A stretch of 64,000 bases of DNA from Theobroma cacao (taxonomy: Eukaryota > Streptophyta > Magnoliopsida > Malvales > Malvaceae): NCBI RefSeq assembly GCF_000208745.1, contig NC_030859.1:14863115-14927114 (forward strand). The letters are read 5' to 3'. The notes below the pieces were generated by a model. It had not been told where the DNA came from and searched no databases. It was given only the letters and a program-made list of their open reading frames with translations. Below, piece by piece: positions 23,338 to 34,345 of the stretch; positions within the stretch are counted from its first letter, which is position 1, and each line of letters opens with the position of its first letter. The translations under genes and the position numbers were made by a program.

Positions 23338-23770
23338 GAAAATCTCTGGTTCATGTACATGAAACAGAATGCATTTAGTCAACTGAGATAAATCTTTGTC
23401 AACTAAGAGTGTTCTGGTAGCATTAAATAATAAGACTCAGTTAAAATAAGAGCAAGAGGAATAAAATAATGGGAAGAAATTGCCTATCGGGTAATAAAGA
23501 AAGAAGAAATGTTGCTTGAGGTGAATAACTAAAATTTAGAGGGAGTTTTGAAATTTTGGGCAAATAGAATAAGGCAATATTTAAGGGGGAGTTGAACGAT
23601 TTCTCTAAGAGGAATTAAAAAAGGCTGGCAACTTCTCTTTCTCCACTTTCCTCTCCCCTGAAACCCGAGCCTCTGAAACTAAAACCCATCTCTTCACATT
23701 TTTTTCTAAAATCTATTCAAAGCCTTTGCCATTTAGACAAAACCCCTGTCAGACAAATTCTTGAATAAGA

Positions 23771-25720
23771 ATGGAGAGATCTCCACAGAGCAAAGAAATC
23801 GTAGAAAAGAAGAAAGGGAAGAGACCACTAGAAGAAAGGATAGACATGAAAAATCTGAAGAAGAAACAGAAAATCATGTTTGTATCACTGAAAGAGATAT
23901 CAGAGAAACTAAAAAAGAAGAAGCAGAAAATGAAAAAGAAGAAGGACAAAGAACCTTTACTCAAGAAAGGTATTAGTTCCTCGTCTTCTAAGTTCAGAAA
24001 TAGATTGTATGAACTGAGGTTCAAAAATATTGAAAATGCACCAATTTCCTGTGGCAAAGATATTGACTGCAATAGTTTTGATGAGAACTTAGAGATTCAG
24101 ACTAGTTTATTCGACTATTTTGATGAACTAAAACTGAAAGAATATAGCACCTTTAAGAATAGATCCTATAGTGCAAGTCTGGTAAAGGAATTCTATTCTG
24201 GCATTGCTTTAAAAGAAAAGGAATTAGAGGATTCTGATGATTATGTTGAAGATGGTTTGAATGTATATTTGAATGGGAAAGAATTTGTTGTCACTGTTGA
24301 GGATTTAAGAAGCTTACTAAAAATCGAGTGTGAAAAAGGTGAGTATGAGTTCCCAGAAAAGTATGATCCATCCTTATTATGGGAAATCATTATCGGGAGA
24401 AAGGAAAAGTATTCGTCAAAGAGCAATTTAGGACTAATAATCAGCCCCCATATTAGGAGTTTTCACTACTTTATAGCTGCAAACATTTAGGGCAGAAGTG
24501 GAAGTTTGAGTTACGTCAACCTTCAGGATCTTTGGCTGATGGAACATGCCTTCAATGGAGTTTCTCTGAATGTAAGAAGGTTTATGATTGAAAATATGAG
24601 AAGAACTTGCAAACTTGATAAGATCAACCTGCCTTATGGGAATGTCATCACATCTCTTGTGTAGAAAAAGGGAGTTTGGGCAAAGAGGTATGAAATGAAC
24701 ATGGTAAAAACCATAGATCAAGCCATTTACTATGGTAGTTTGATCAAAATGGGGTATACTCAATGGGGAAAGATTCATTAAGACCCCCAAGACTGGTCTT
24801 GGAAGAGAATCCAGCTTGCTTGCTCAACAAGAGAAAACACCATCCATATTCTTAAATGAAGTTATTTTCAATCTTCTTACGAAAATTGATAGGAAGCTTA
24901 CTGACCAAGGAGAAAGATTACAGAAAATTGAAGAGAAAATTACAAAACTAGAAAATGACCTAAAGAATGAAGAAAATGAGCCATCTGAACTTGTGGCTGC
25001 AAACACCTCTGCAACACTTGGCACTGCACCAGCACAACAAGGTGTTAAAGGTTCAACTGAGCCAGCAGAAAAGTCTGCTCCTCATGGTGGAAGTCATGGC
25101 ATTCAAGCTGAAGGTTCCACCTACCAATCTGTCAGTCTTGTTCTGCAGATTGAAGACTCTCACCAAAGGGTTGATCAGCCAGCCAAGACACCATCTTTGG
25201 AACTTTAAAGCAAAAATGAATCAGAATAAGGGGCTGAAGTCGTTGATTCAAAGAAACAGCAGGCCTCCCCTCCCAACTTAGAAGAAATATCCATTATGGA
25301 TATTTCTCATCAAATGGTTAAAGAGGAACAAGCTGAAAAAAACATTGCTAGGACAAAAACTCAAAAAGATGGTGGAGATATAAGAAAAGGGAAGAAACTT
25401 GCATCAACTCCTAAAGTAAAGGCATAATCTGGGAAAGAAAAAGCCACTACAGCACCACCAACAGAAGAAAAACCACCAACCAAGGGAAAAAAGACTATGG
25501 CCACCAAGACAACTTTTCTCAAGAGAATGAAGTCTTCCAAGTTGGCAAGGAAATCCAAACCAGTTTCAGCCTTTTCTCCTCAGAGTCCAATCCCTATCTC
25601 AAACAAGTCTTCACCAGAATCTTCCCCTAGAAAGTCATCACCTTTCCGAGAGCCTTCTCATTTTCCTCTAAACCCTTTCTATGGCACTGAATCCTCACCC
25701 TCTGACACATTAGACGAATA
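23771..25720 (+). pseudogene. Copia-1 third ORF (after RNase H), broken
   Basis: An extra gene of roughly 650 codons between RNase H and the 3' LTR. It begins MERSPQSKEI with a strongly basic Lys-rich stretch, then a serine run, then a globular domain (KFRNRLYELRFKNIENA; SYSASLVKEFYSGIALKEKE; LNVYLNGKEFVVTVEDL; INLPYGNVITSLV). A coiled-coil follows (KLTDQGERLQKIEEKITKL), and the tail is Ser/Pro/Lys-rich. Stops at 24488 and 24662 and a frameshift near 24790 break it. No signal peptide or membrane helix is visible, which argues against an envelope. The middle domain resembles the plant 'putative plant transposon protein' type. Copia-2 carries it at 51048-52996. Confidence 0.8.
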
Positions 25721-26407
25721 GAAGCCCCTTCCTTTGATGCTGATAAAAAAAAGGGAGTAGAATGGCAGATCCAGGGGTGCAGGAACCAGCCAGAGAATAA
25801 ATTAAAAAAAATGTGTTAGGGTGGAGGAACTAGGAAGGAACTTAGAAAAGAAAAGAAAGCATAAATGAATCAAGAGCAGGAACTTAGAAAAATAGGGGAT
25901 AGGAAGCAAAAACTATTCAGGGGAAATTTTGAAACATCTTTTGATTAACCACTATTTGTGCCATGGTGGCACTTGAACACTCAATTTTAATTTTGTTGTA
26001 GTGTGAGACATGAATGTTGATATATCTATGATGTTTGTTTGCTGAAAATTGAATGTTTACTGATAATCTGCTATCCATGATATTTTAACTATTGTTAACA
26101 AAATTTGCTGCTGAACCATATTGAATTGCATGCTGATAACTGCTGTTGTATGCTGATAATTGATCAACTTACGATTGCAAATATTTATGGATGTTGTGTA
26201 TAATGTGTTGACAGAATTATGAAAGGAACAGACAAAATCTGATGACTATTTACTGATGACAGACCCTGCTGAATTTTCTATGAAAAATTGTCAACATTCA
26301 TTGCTATAAATCACACCAAAATTCTGCACATATGTATGCTTTAAATGTACAATGTGATTCTCTACATGACAAGGATAAAATTTGCTAGAATAAATATGCA
26401 CACACTA
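25721..26407 (+). other. Copia-1 3' non-coding region
   Basis: AT-rich internal sequence between the third ORF and the polypurine tracts. It contains repeated TGCTGATAA/CTGCTGATA-like words (about 26090-26270). No gene. Confidence 0.5.
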
Positions 26408-26525
26408 AGGGGGAGCATATGTTGAGGGGGAGCAATCTCCATTTTCTGCAAAAAACTGAAATGAGTAAAAAGACACTATGTTGTTAATCAAGGAATGTTT
26501 TGTCATCATCAAAAAAGGGGGAGAT
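26408..26525 (+). promoter_or_regulatory. Multiple polypurine tracts before the 3' LTR
   Basis: AAGGGGGAGCA (26408), GAGGGGGAGCA (about 26424) and the LTR-adjacent AAAAAAGGGGGAGAT (26511-26525). The last primes plus-strand synthesis. Repeated upstream copies are a known hallmark of Sireviruses. Confidence 0.8.
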
Positions 26526-27625
26526 TGTTGACTCCATTAGTTTTTGATGATAATAAAACATTCCCATTCATTTGTGTCTAATACCTTTACTTAAGTGTGC
26601 AAGAAAATTAATGTATGAAATTAATAAATCAATCCTTAAAAGTATATATTAAAAGAAAAAGAGAGATAAAAATAATGAGAGATGACTGATTAACAAGGAG
26701 AAAGCTCATTAGTTGAATAAGGAAGAATGTTGGTTGGCCAAGATTCAAATTGGAGAAATGGCGGGCTGAAGAGTTTGTGAAACAGAGACAACTTAGTCAA
26801 CTAAGAAATGGACTAGTCGACTAAATGTTTACTGCCAGAACTGCTAGAGACAGGGAGCAGAAAACAGAGACAACCTAGTCAACTAAGATATCGAGTAGTG
26901 AAACAAGAGCATTCTGCCTGCAAGTTTGAAATCTGCACTAAAAGACAGAGTAACGGCTAGAACCGACTCTCAACTATCTCCAACAGATAGAAAATTATCA
27001 AACTGCCATCAGAGATGTTTCTCTAAGTATAAAAGGGTCTTCCAACAATTAGAAGGAAATTTTTAGAGTTTAGAGAGAAGATTTAAGCCTTGTAGAGCAG
27101 AAAAATCAGAAAATCTTCTCCACACTTTGCAACACTCAAACGATCATCTTTTGTACTTGTATTCAGCACTCAACCTTATACCATTTAGATTAACTTGTGA
27201 TCGTAGGTACTTTCTTCTACGTTTCTTATTTTATTCTTAGAGTGAGGGAGTCACTCTAAGAGGTTGTTTCAAGCTTGGTGTGCTTGAAGGTGTTAAGGTT
27301 CTAACTTAGCCTTGGAAAAGTTAGGTGTTGGGTTTTAGTTTAGCTTGTGAAAAACTAGTGTAAAAGGTTTTAGCTAAGCCTTGTAAAAGCCATTGTAAAG
27401 CTTGGTGAAAGCTTGTGAATTTCACCAATTCTTAGTGAATTTGTTGGGAAAATCCTTGGTTGGATAATTAAGGTAGTGGATGTAGGTCTTGGACTGAACC
27501 ACTATAAATTGCTGTGCATTGTTCTCTGTTTTTATTTTTTTTTGTTCTGAAAATTAGTTCCTTATCTTGTCAAGAGTCGATTTGTGCTATTCACCCCCCT
27601 CTAGCACATATTATTGGGACCAACA
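26526..27625 (+). repeat. Copia-1 3' LTR
   Basis: TGTTGACTCC...GGGACCAACA, 1100 bases, matching 16239-17334, and directly followed by the CCTCG duplication. TATA-like TATAAAAGGG at about 27028. Confidence 0.93.
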
Positions 27626-27630
27626 CCTCG

Positions 27631-28699
27631 TCCTCACAGTTTAAGAACAATGCATATGTTGCTAGGTATAGGGTAATAGAGAATGCCATCATATTGTGCA
27701 GAAAAGTGGTAAATTGTGAAAGCTTTCACAAATACGTAGACCTTGAGCATGACTTAAATATGTTTTTTGACACGGGTAAACTTAAAGATCTAAGTATCTT
27801 TCCAAATATGGATTATAGCTCAACTGTTGCAAGGAATTTTAGTCCGACATACGTGGGAGTAAAACTAAATTTGAAAATCCTCATGATTTTAATCCATATG
27901 TTCTGAACGTGTTTTTGAAAGGAATAGAGTTTGCAGTGTTTGCCTTCATATTAGGAAGCTCTTGAAAACGGAGTATAAGGAGGGAAATGACAAACTTCCC
28001 CCATTTTATGAGTCGTCCGACATGTGGGCCATAGTGACAGGAAGAACATAACCATTCACGATAAATTCATGTTCTGCTCGTCATTTACAATTTGCAAAAG
28101 CTAGGCTGGTACATAATTTTCTAGCATCCACATTACAAAGAAGGATTAGTCGTTAAAGACATGTTAGCGTTGAGGACCTGTGGATGATGGAATCAATTGG
28201 AATCTAGCTGGGTGTGAATATTGCACAATATATGATCAACAGAATGAAAGGAATCACCCTACGGGATGAGACGACTCTACCATATGGAAACATCATATCG
28301 ACTCTTGTTAAAAAGAAAGGGATCTAGAGTAATAAATATCTAGCTGATTGGACCAATCACAGGCCTCGTAATCTCTCTATTGGATGGCTCATGAAAAGGG
28401 GATATGAGATTGTTGTTGATGAGTCATTCAACTCTGTCGAAGGTAGCCCAGTTCATCCTACCCATGATTCTCCATCCACTGGTCCATCTAGAGTTATTCC
28501 AGATCCTGTTTCGAATGATGTGATTTGTAATATACTTATGAGGATTGATGAGAAACTCACTAACTGAACTGATTGAATGTAGATATTGGAATTGAGGATA
28601 CAAAATGTTGAGAATCTTCTAATGGAAAGAATAGATACAACTAATCAGGTAGTAGAAGCGCTACTGAAAAAAATAGACAAAGATGAGTTTCTCCGATGA
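27631..28699 (+). pseudogene. 3' piece of the plant transposon protein gene split by Copia-1
   Basis: Continues the gene begun at 16075: SSSQFKNNAYVARYRVIENA, then NCESFHKYVDLEHDLN, KLKDLSIFPNMDYSSTVARNF, DLWMMESIGI, LPYGNIISTLVKKKGI and ILMRIDEKLTN, ending in a coiled coil (VEALLKKIDKDEFLR). Several frameshifts and stops are present. Each block aligns in order with the third ORF of Copia-1 (from 23990) and Copia-2 (from 51270), but with much lower identity than those two share. It is therefore an independent member of the same family, in a DNA-transposon setting. Function unknown. Confidence 0.7.
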
Positions 28700-29039
28700 A
28701 ATCTTAGAGAAAAAGGGAAGTCAATTGTCATTGGTTCTAGCTAAGTCAAGCATAGTAGATGAATATTCACATTTTATGATTAGGGATGAACAAATTGTCA
28801 ACTGGTTTAGGGATACTATAATGTGTTTGCTAAACAATTGATGGTTTATTGTTTTTTTTTCTTTTTTTTTTTGTATATGTGGTTTAACTTTCATGTGTTT
28901 ACTCATACTTCTAGTTAAGGGTTTAGGGTATTCAACTGGATATTATGTTATGATGGTTCTTGGGATTGGGTTATGGTTCGATATTGTCCATCATAATTGC
29001 CTTACCCTGCTTCAATGAACATGACACACAATAAGGGAG
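28700..29039. other. 3' flank of the plant transposon gene
   Basis: T-rich, non-coding. Leads to array D. Confidence 0.35.
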
Positions 29040-29320
29040 TCAGGCAATGTCATGCCTGAAGCCATGCAATATTATATCAGATAGTCACACGATTCCATAT
29101 AAACTAGTCACGGGATTCCATATCAACTACTCACGCAATTCCATATCAACTAGTCACGCGATTCATACGCACCATTCACGCAATGCACATGTCATGCTAT
29201 GACTATACCCCATTCACGTAATGCCATATCAGCTTGTGACACCCTCGCGATATCGACTAGTGCGGGCCTTGTGTTACATGCCTATGTCATGCAATTCATA
29301 TCAACATGTCATACAGTTCA
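29040..29320 (-). repeat. Tandem array D, inverted relative to A and B
   Basis: Units read ACTAGTCACGCGATTCC, CACTCACGCAATGCAC and CATATCAACTAGTCACG on the plus strand, about ten copies with a period near 22-26 bases. Orientation equals that of array C and is opposite to A and B. Confidence 0.7.
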
Positions 29321-29517
29321 TAAAGTTATGGGGTTGACATATGCAAACTCATCAACTCTGGCATGTAAATTGTGTAAAATACTAACAAAATTTAAGATAT
29401 GAATAAGAAAAAAACAATGTTGTTATTGGACCCATTTGCTTATCACATCAATGAATACCGTATTGTTCTTATTGCCTTTCTCTTTGTTAAATAATACAAA
29501 AAAAATAATTTGTAAAT
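29321..29517. other. Short spacer up to LTR-D
   Basis: AT-rich, ending with the TAAAT target duplication (29513-29517). No gene seen. Confidence 0.4.
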
Positions 29518-29958
29518 TGTCACATCCCATTTCCTGGAAAGATTATGACTGGCGCAAGGACCTAAACGAGCATAACCTGTTAGGCCCAAGCTAGCCTCTT
29601 CTCATAACATTATCAAACATTCATCATCACATGCAGAAGCATCCTATCATATCCATTAACATACATAATCATAATACATACATTCTTAAAACTTATTACA
29701 CAATAAAGGAACTTCTCAACTTAATTGTGTAATCTCAACTTAATACATTTATATGTGCATTAACTATCATAGTGCATGATAATATAAACATTAACATCAT
29801 CAGCACTTTTCGAGCCATCATCATGATCTCATACATAAAATTATTCATATAAAATGCCCAAACATTGCAATATCAACATAACCATAATCATAGTCTGTAA
29901 ACATAACATAAAGTAAAGACTGACTTATCAACGAAACATGACCGACCCTCTAAGCATC
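29518..29958 (-). mobile_element. LTR-D solo LTR, piece 1 of 3
   Basis: Begins TGTCACATCCCATTTCC right after TAAAT and is cut at GCATC (29954-29958) by Gypsy-1. The rest lies at 40790-43550 and 54883-54981, where it ends TTTCACA followed by TAAAT (54982-54986). The total is about 3.3 kb. The TGTCAC..CCCA opening matches LTR-C at 44955. Orientation is inferred by comparison with LTR-B, whose TGTCAC end is its 3' end. Confidence 0.85.
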
Positions 29959-31488
29959 TGATAACTCTATAATATAGAGTTCTTTGGGCTTAATTTTGAT
30001 AATAATTTAGCTTAGTTCTTGTGATAATGCATAGAACTTAGTAGGTTTTATTTAATTATTTTAAATTAGTTATTTTAGGTGAGTCAATCTAATTTTGGTT
30101 AATTTTATACCTAATTTGGTGTTAATATGGTTAAGATAGGTTGTTATTGATTTAATTGTGCTTTTGTGGGTGTTTGATGAAAGAAGAATTTTGATGGAAG
30201 AAGGAGAGCAATTTTAAGGTGCAAACTTTCAATGCATATGTTTCGGTATTTTGACCATAACTTTCTCTACAAAGATTCAAATGAAGTGATTCTTGGACCA
30301 TTGGAAAGATAAGAGAAAAATGTACAAGTTGTATGTTTATTACTTCACCTAGCTTAGATTGTAGAATGGTCAGAAATCTTATCAAAGTTGACATATTGTA
30401 GCAATCCTAGAGCAATTATGATTTCTATTAATTAATTGGGTAAGGCTGTGACTCACATAGTATGATGAGGAAATTCCAGCTAAAATTTACTTTTTTCTTC
30501 ACCCAACTTGGTCTAACTTCAAAGCCTATAAAAACAACCTCTTAAAAGACTTTAGAGAATGAAAAAATACTAGATTAACAGTTGAGAGTCAAGCCATAGA
30601 GTCATTGAAGCTAAGAAGAATTTGCAAGATTCAAGGAGATTTGGAGATCAAGAATACAATTCTTGAGTTTTTCTATATTTTCTTTCGTTCTCTTATTTTC
30701 TTGGTTTTGTTTTTAATGTTTAAATTTAATTCAATGATGATGTATGATTTGATGGGAAACTAAATTTTTAATTTAAGATTATGATTGAACTCACTATATA
30801 GTCTGAATTATTTATCTCTCTTTTACTTATGCTTGATAGATTAAAGTTGTTTATTTTATTTTGTTCTTAATGCTTCTAGTTGATTGGCCACCAATTAGAT
30901 TGAATTGGAAACCTAGGTTAAACCTTGATGAAGGAGATTTAGGTAGATCTTGAATATAATAGCGTATGATCGAATACACTTAGTTGATTAGGTGGTTTGA
31001 TTTGCATATAGGGTAGACATACACCTATAAGCCATACATAGCTAAACTTATAGCACGAACTTAATGAATCTTTCTTCAGTATAATTTGCATAAACATATA
31101 GTAAATTAATTAGGAGAGGTATTTTTATAAGAAACTCGATAGAGACTTGCAAATAATTTAGAACTCTAGGTTAGCAACTTAATCCATTAATCTAAATTAA
31201 GAGGGAGAGACAATAATCAGATGAAGTATTGAGGGATATCATAATCTTAGGTTTGGTAGTCATTCACATTTAATAAAGTAAATTTGCTAATAGATTATAG
31301 ATTAGTTTTAGTTTTCGTTATTCGTTTAAATTTTTTTTTAATTTTAATTGTTTAGATAAAATTAAGGTGTGTTAATTTTAGTAGTTAACAGTAAAGATTA
31401 ATTTAATTCTCTGTGGGATCGACACTCTACTCATCTCTATATTATCTTTGCGATATGTATACTTACGTGAGTAGAAAATTGAACAACA
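29959..31488 (+). repeat. Gypsy-1 5' LTR
   Basis: Starts TGATAACTCTATAATATAG with a short palindrome (CTCTATAATATAGAG) and ends GAACAACA. Pairs with 39254-40784. A solo copy in reverse orientation lies at 55738-57250. Confidence 0.92.
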
Positions 31489-31490
31489 AG

Positions 31491-31513
31491 TTTTTGACGT
31501 CATTGCCAAGGAG
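31491..31513 (+). promoter_or_regulatory. Degenerate Gypsy-1 primer binding site
   Basis: TTTTTGACGTCATTGCCAAG then GAG, directly after the LTR. It equals the common Athila/Tat site TTTTTGGCGCCGTTGCCGGG with changes G to A and C to T only. Confidence 0.7.
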
Positions 31514-31726
31514 TTGATTTTTAATTCTTTCTTGTTAATGTTAATATCAAGCATTCTTAATTTAAATCTAGACTTTTCTTTTCTTTAATTAATTTTTTTA
31601 AGTACTTTTGGTCGTTGTATGTGAAGAGTCCAAAATTTGGAAATTGTTCCTTTTGATCCGAAAATTGAAAACACTTTTCATAGACTTTGGAGGAAAAATA
31701 AAAAAATATCTGCTCCAAGTAAAACA

Positions 31727-33110
31727 ATGGCTGATCAACAAGAGGAAGAGGCTAAGCCTTTGAGGGATTATGCACTCCCATAGCTACAAAATGTCAACTC
31801 TAGTAATTGAAGACCTCCTATTTAAGCCAACAACTTTGAAATTAAGCCATTAATCATTCAGATGATTCAGACTACTGTTTAGTTTGGAGGTTTGCCTAAT
31901 GATGATCCGAATGCTCATATTATAAATTTTCTAAAAATCTATGATACATTCATAGCTAATGGTGTTACTGATGATGCCATAAGATTAAGGCTTTTCCCTT
32001 TTTCATTGAGAGATAAAGCAAAGAGTTGGTTAAATTTGCTTTTTGCTAGTTTCATTAATACTTGGGATGATTTGGCTCAAAAATTCTTAACAAAATTCTT
32101 CCCATTTGCAAAGTCAACACAGATGCAGAATGATATCACTTCTTTAATGCAATTTGATTCTGAATCACTATATGAGGCTTGGGAGAGGTATAAGGATTTG
32201 ATGAGAAGATGTTCTCACCATGAATTACCTAAATGGCTACAAGTTCAGACTTTTTATAATGGTTTGCTGGGACCTTTTAGAATTACCATTGATGTTGTCG
32301 CTAAAGGTGCACTTATGAGTAAATCCATTGATGAGGCTTATGATTTGCTTGAAGAGATAGCTTCTAATAATTATCAATGGCCATTTGAAAGATTAGGTAC
32401 AAGAAAAATTATTGGAATTCATGAATTAGATGTGATAAACACTTTTTCTGCACAATTGACTTCTCTCCCAAAAAATATAGATAAACTGAGTGTTAATGCT
32501 ATTCAGAACTCCTTTATGACATGTGAATTTTGTGGGGAAGAACATTCAAATGAAAATTGTCTCATCTATTATGAGTCTTGTCAATTTGTTGGAAATAGGC
32601 AACAGAACAATCCCTATTCCAACATTTATAATCCTAGTTGGAGAAATCATCCTAATTTTTCATGGAGTAACAACCAAGGGTCTTCATTTGCGGCTAAGTC
32701 AAACTTTCCTCTTGGATTTCCATTTAGAGCCCCTATGCTAGAGGAAAAGCCTTCAAAGGAGGATATGTTCATGCAATTTATGACAAAGACTGATGCATTC
32801 ATGCAAAAACTGATGCCTCCATTCAAAATCAAGCAGTTTCAATTAGAAATCTTGAGATACAAGTAGGCAAACTTGCTAGTGCTTTAAATACTAAACCTCA
32901 AGGCACCTTACTTAGTGATACTGAACCCAACCCAAGAAGAGAAGGTAAGGAACATTGTATGGCAATCACTCTCCACAACAAAAAAGTGGTACTTAAAGAG
33001 GTAATTAAGGAATTAAATTCAGAAATTTCAATTCAATTTGATGAAAAAGAAATTGAAAAAGATGCTGAAAAAGAAATTTTAATTGAAAACTCTGCTGAAG
33101 ATTCAAAAGA
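31727..33110 (+). pseudogene. gag: Gypsy-1 gag (broken)
   Basis: ATG at 31727 (MADQQEEEAKPL), stops soon after (four before 31880), then a long open stretch 31892-32866. That stretch carries the retrotransposon Gag domain (FKIYDTF..; LRLFPFSLRDKAKSWL; WDDLAQKFLTKFFP; LYEAWERYKDLMRRC). A short zinc knuckle follows (CEFCGEEHSNENC, about 32523-32561), then the Asn-rich region and ASALNTKPQG..SDTE, typical of Athila/Tat elements. Further stops at 32864 and about 33118. Confidence 0.88.
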
Positions 33111-33119
33111 AAAATCATA

Positions 33120-33781
33120 ATTAAAAATTGCTCCTACACCTCCACAACCTTTTCCTCAACGTTTTCAAAAGCAAAAACTTGACAAACAATTCCAAAGATT
33201 TCTTGAGGTATTTAAAAAACTGCACATTAATATTCCTTTTACTGAAGCTTTAGAACAAATGCCAAGTTATCTTAAATTCTTGAAAGACATCTTGATCAAA
33301 AAGAGAAAATTGTAAGAGTTTGAGACAGTTGCACTTACTGAAGAGTGCAATGCTATAATCCAGAATAAGCTTTCACCAAAACTTAAAGATCCAAGGAGAT
33401 TTTCTATTTCTTGCACTATTGGTAGTTTTAAAATTTCTAAAGCTTTATGTGATTTAGGTGCTAGTGTTTCAATAATGCCTTTGTCTATTGCCAGAAAACT
33501 TGGATTTCAAGAGATATAACCTACTACAGTTACCTTGCAATTAGCAGACAGAACAATCAGGTACCCAGTTGGGATTATAGAGGTGTTTTGCTTAAAGTTG
33601 GGCATTTATACATTCCAATGGACTTCATTGTGCTCGAAATTGAAGATGATATTGAAATTCCTTTTATTTTGGGAAGACCATTCTTAGCTACAACTAGAGC
33701 AACTATTGATGTGAAGAATGGCAAAATAACTTTCAGAGTTGGAGATGAGGAAGTGGTATTTAATTTGTTCAATGCAACTTA
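33120..33781 (+). pseudogene. Gypsy-1 protease region
   Basis: PFPQRFQKQKLDKQFQRFLE and ALEQMPSYLKFLKDIL lead to the aspartic protease core ALCDLGASVSIMPLSIARKL (active-site Asp-Leu-Gly-Ala, about 33449-33508). Then IPFILGRPFLATTRATIDV and the typical end of the domain follow. Stops (33313, about 33518) and a frameshift near 33560-33588 break the frame. Confidence 0.85.
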
Positions 33782-33899
33782 ATATCCTTATATAGATAGT
33801 TGCTATAAAGTGGATTCAGTCAATAAAGGTAAAGGTAAGCCTATTTCACAACCTTCAACAACATAGGCACCAACTCTTGAGACAAAACCACCACCACCA

Positions 33900-34124
33900 C
33901 TTTCCAGCTATTTTGATTTTGTGGTTGGACAATTAGTAGTACTCTCTGATTCACAATTTCATATTTTGCCATGGAATCTTAGACCATATTGGGGGAACAA
34001 GTTTAAGGTGGTAAAGATTCATCCTTATGATGTTATCGAGATTTATAGTGGACTTACCAAAGTAGTCAAGGTCAATAAAGAAAATCTCGAACTGTATAAA
34101 GTAGTGGAAAATGGGGTACCATAA
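33900..34124 (+). pseudogene. Gypsy-1 integrase C-terminal remnant
   Basis: GQLVVLSDSQFHILPWNLRP and KVVKIHPYDVIEIYSG followed by VVKVNKENLELYK match the C-terminal end of Athila/Tat integrases (usual form: VLLF.SRL.LFPGKLRSRW.GPF.V, VNGQRLK). It starts about 120 bases after the protease region ends, so everything between was deleted. Confidence 0.75.
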
Positions 34125-34340
34125 TCAAGCTAGTAATTATAAATAAACACTTCTTGAGAGGCAACCCAAGCACTTTAACTTATTTTATTTTATTTTTATT
34201 TGATTATTAAATTATTAACACTCTCTTTTATTTATGCAGGTTCATGTAAAAAAAATTTTAAAAATCTTTTTAAAAAATTCAAAAAAATTTTCAAAAAAAA
34301 ATATTTCAAAAAAATTCAAAAAAAAAATTTCATGTCAAAA
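34125..34340 (+). other. Gypsy-1 3' internal non-coding region with A-rich TTCAAAAAA repeats
   Basis: Begins with the TTGAGAGGCAACCCAAG motif common after pol in Athila/Tat elements, then low-complexity TTCAAAAAA runs into which LTR-B inserted. The same low-complexity sequence resumes at 37254. Confidence 0.6.
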
Positions 34341-34345
34341 AAATA

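Larger units (their letters stand above)
16239..27625 (+). mobile_element. Copia-1: full-length Sirevirus-like retrotransposon
   Basis: An 11.4-kb element with 1.1-kb LTRs, both TG..CA (TGTTGACTC...GGGACCAACA), flanked by the 5-base duplication CCTCG (16234-16238 and 27626-27630). Order: 5' LTR, initiator-Met primer site, gag with two zinc knuckles, protease, integrase, reverse transcriptase, RNase H, an extra ORF, several polypurine tracts, 3' LTR. Extra ORF, repeated polypurine tracts and Gag layout point to the Sirevirus clade of Ty1/copia. Few stops break pol, so it is fairly young, but it is not functional. A 1.14-kb solo LTR is inserted in gag. Confidence 0.92.

Noticed and set aside
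23771..25720. Retroviral envelope for the Copia third ORF
   Set aside because: No signal peptide, no hydrophobic membrane helix and no cysteine pattern are visible. The protein is basic and coiled-coil-rich.
29040..29320. CRISPR-like array
   Set aside because: Units are degenerate, without spacers of constant length, in a plant nuclear context. It is the same tandem unit as arrays A-C.
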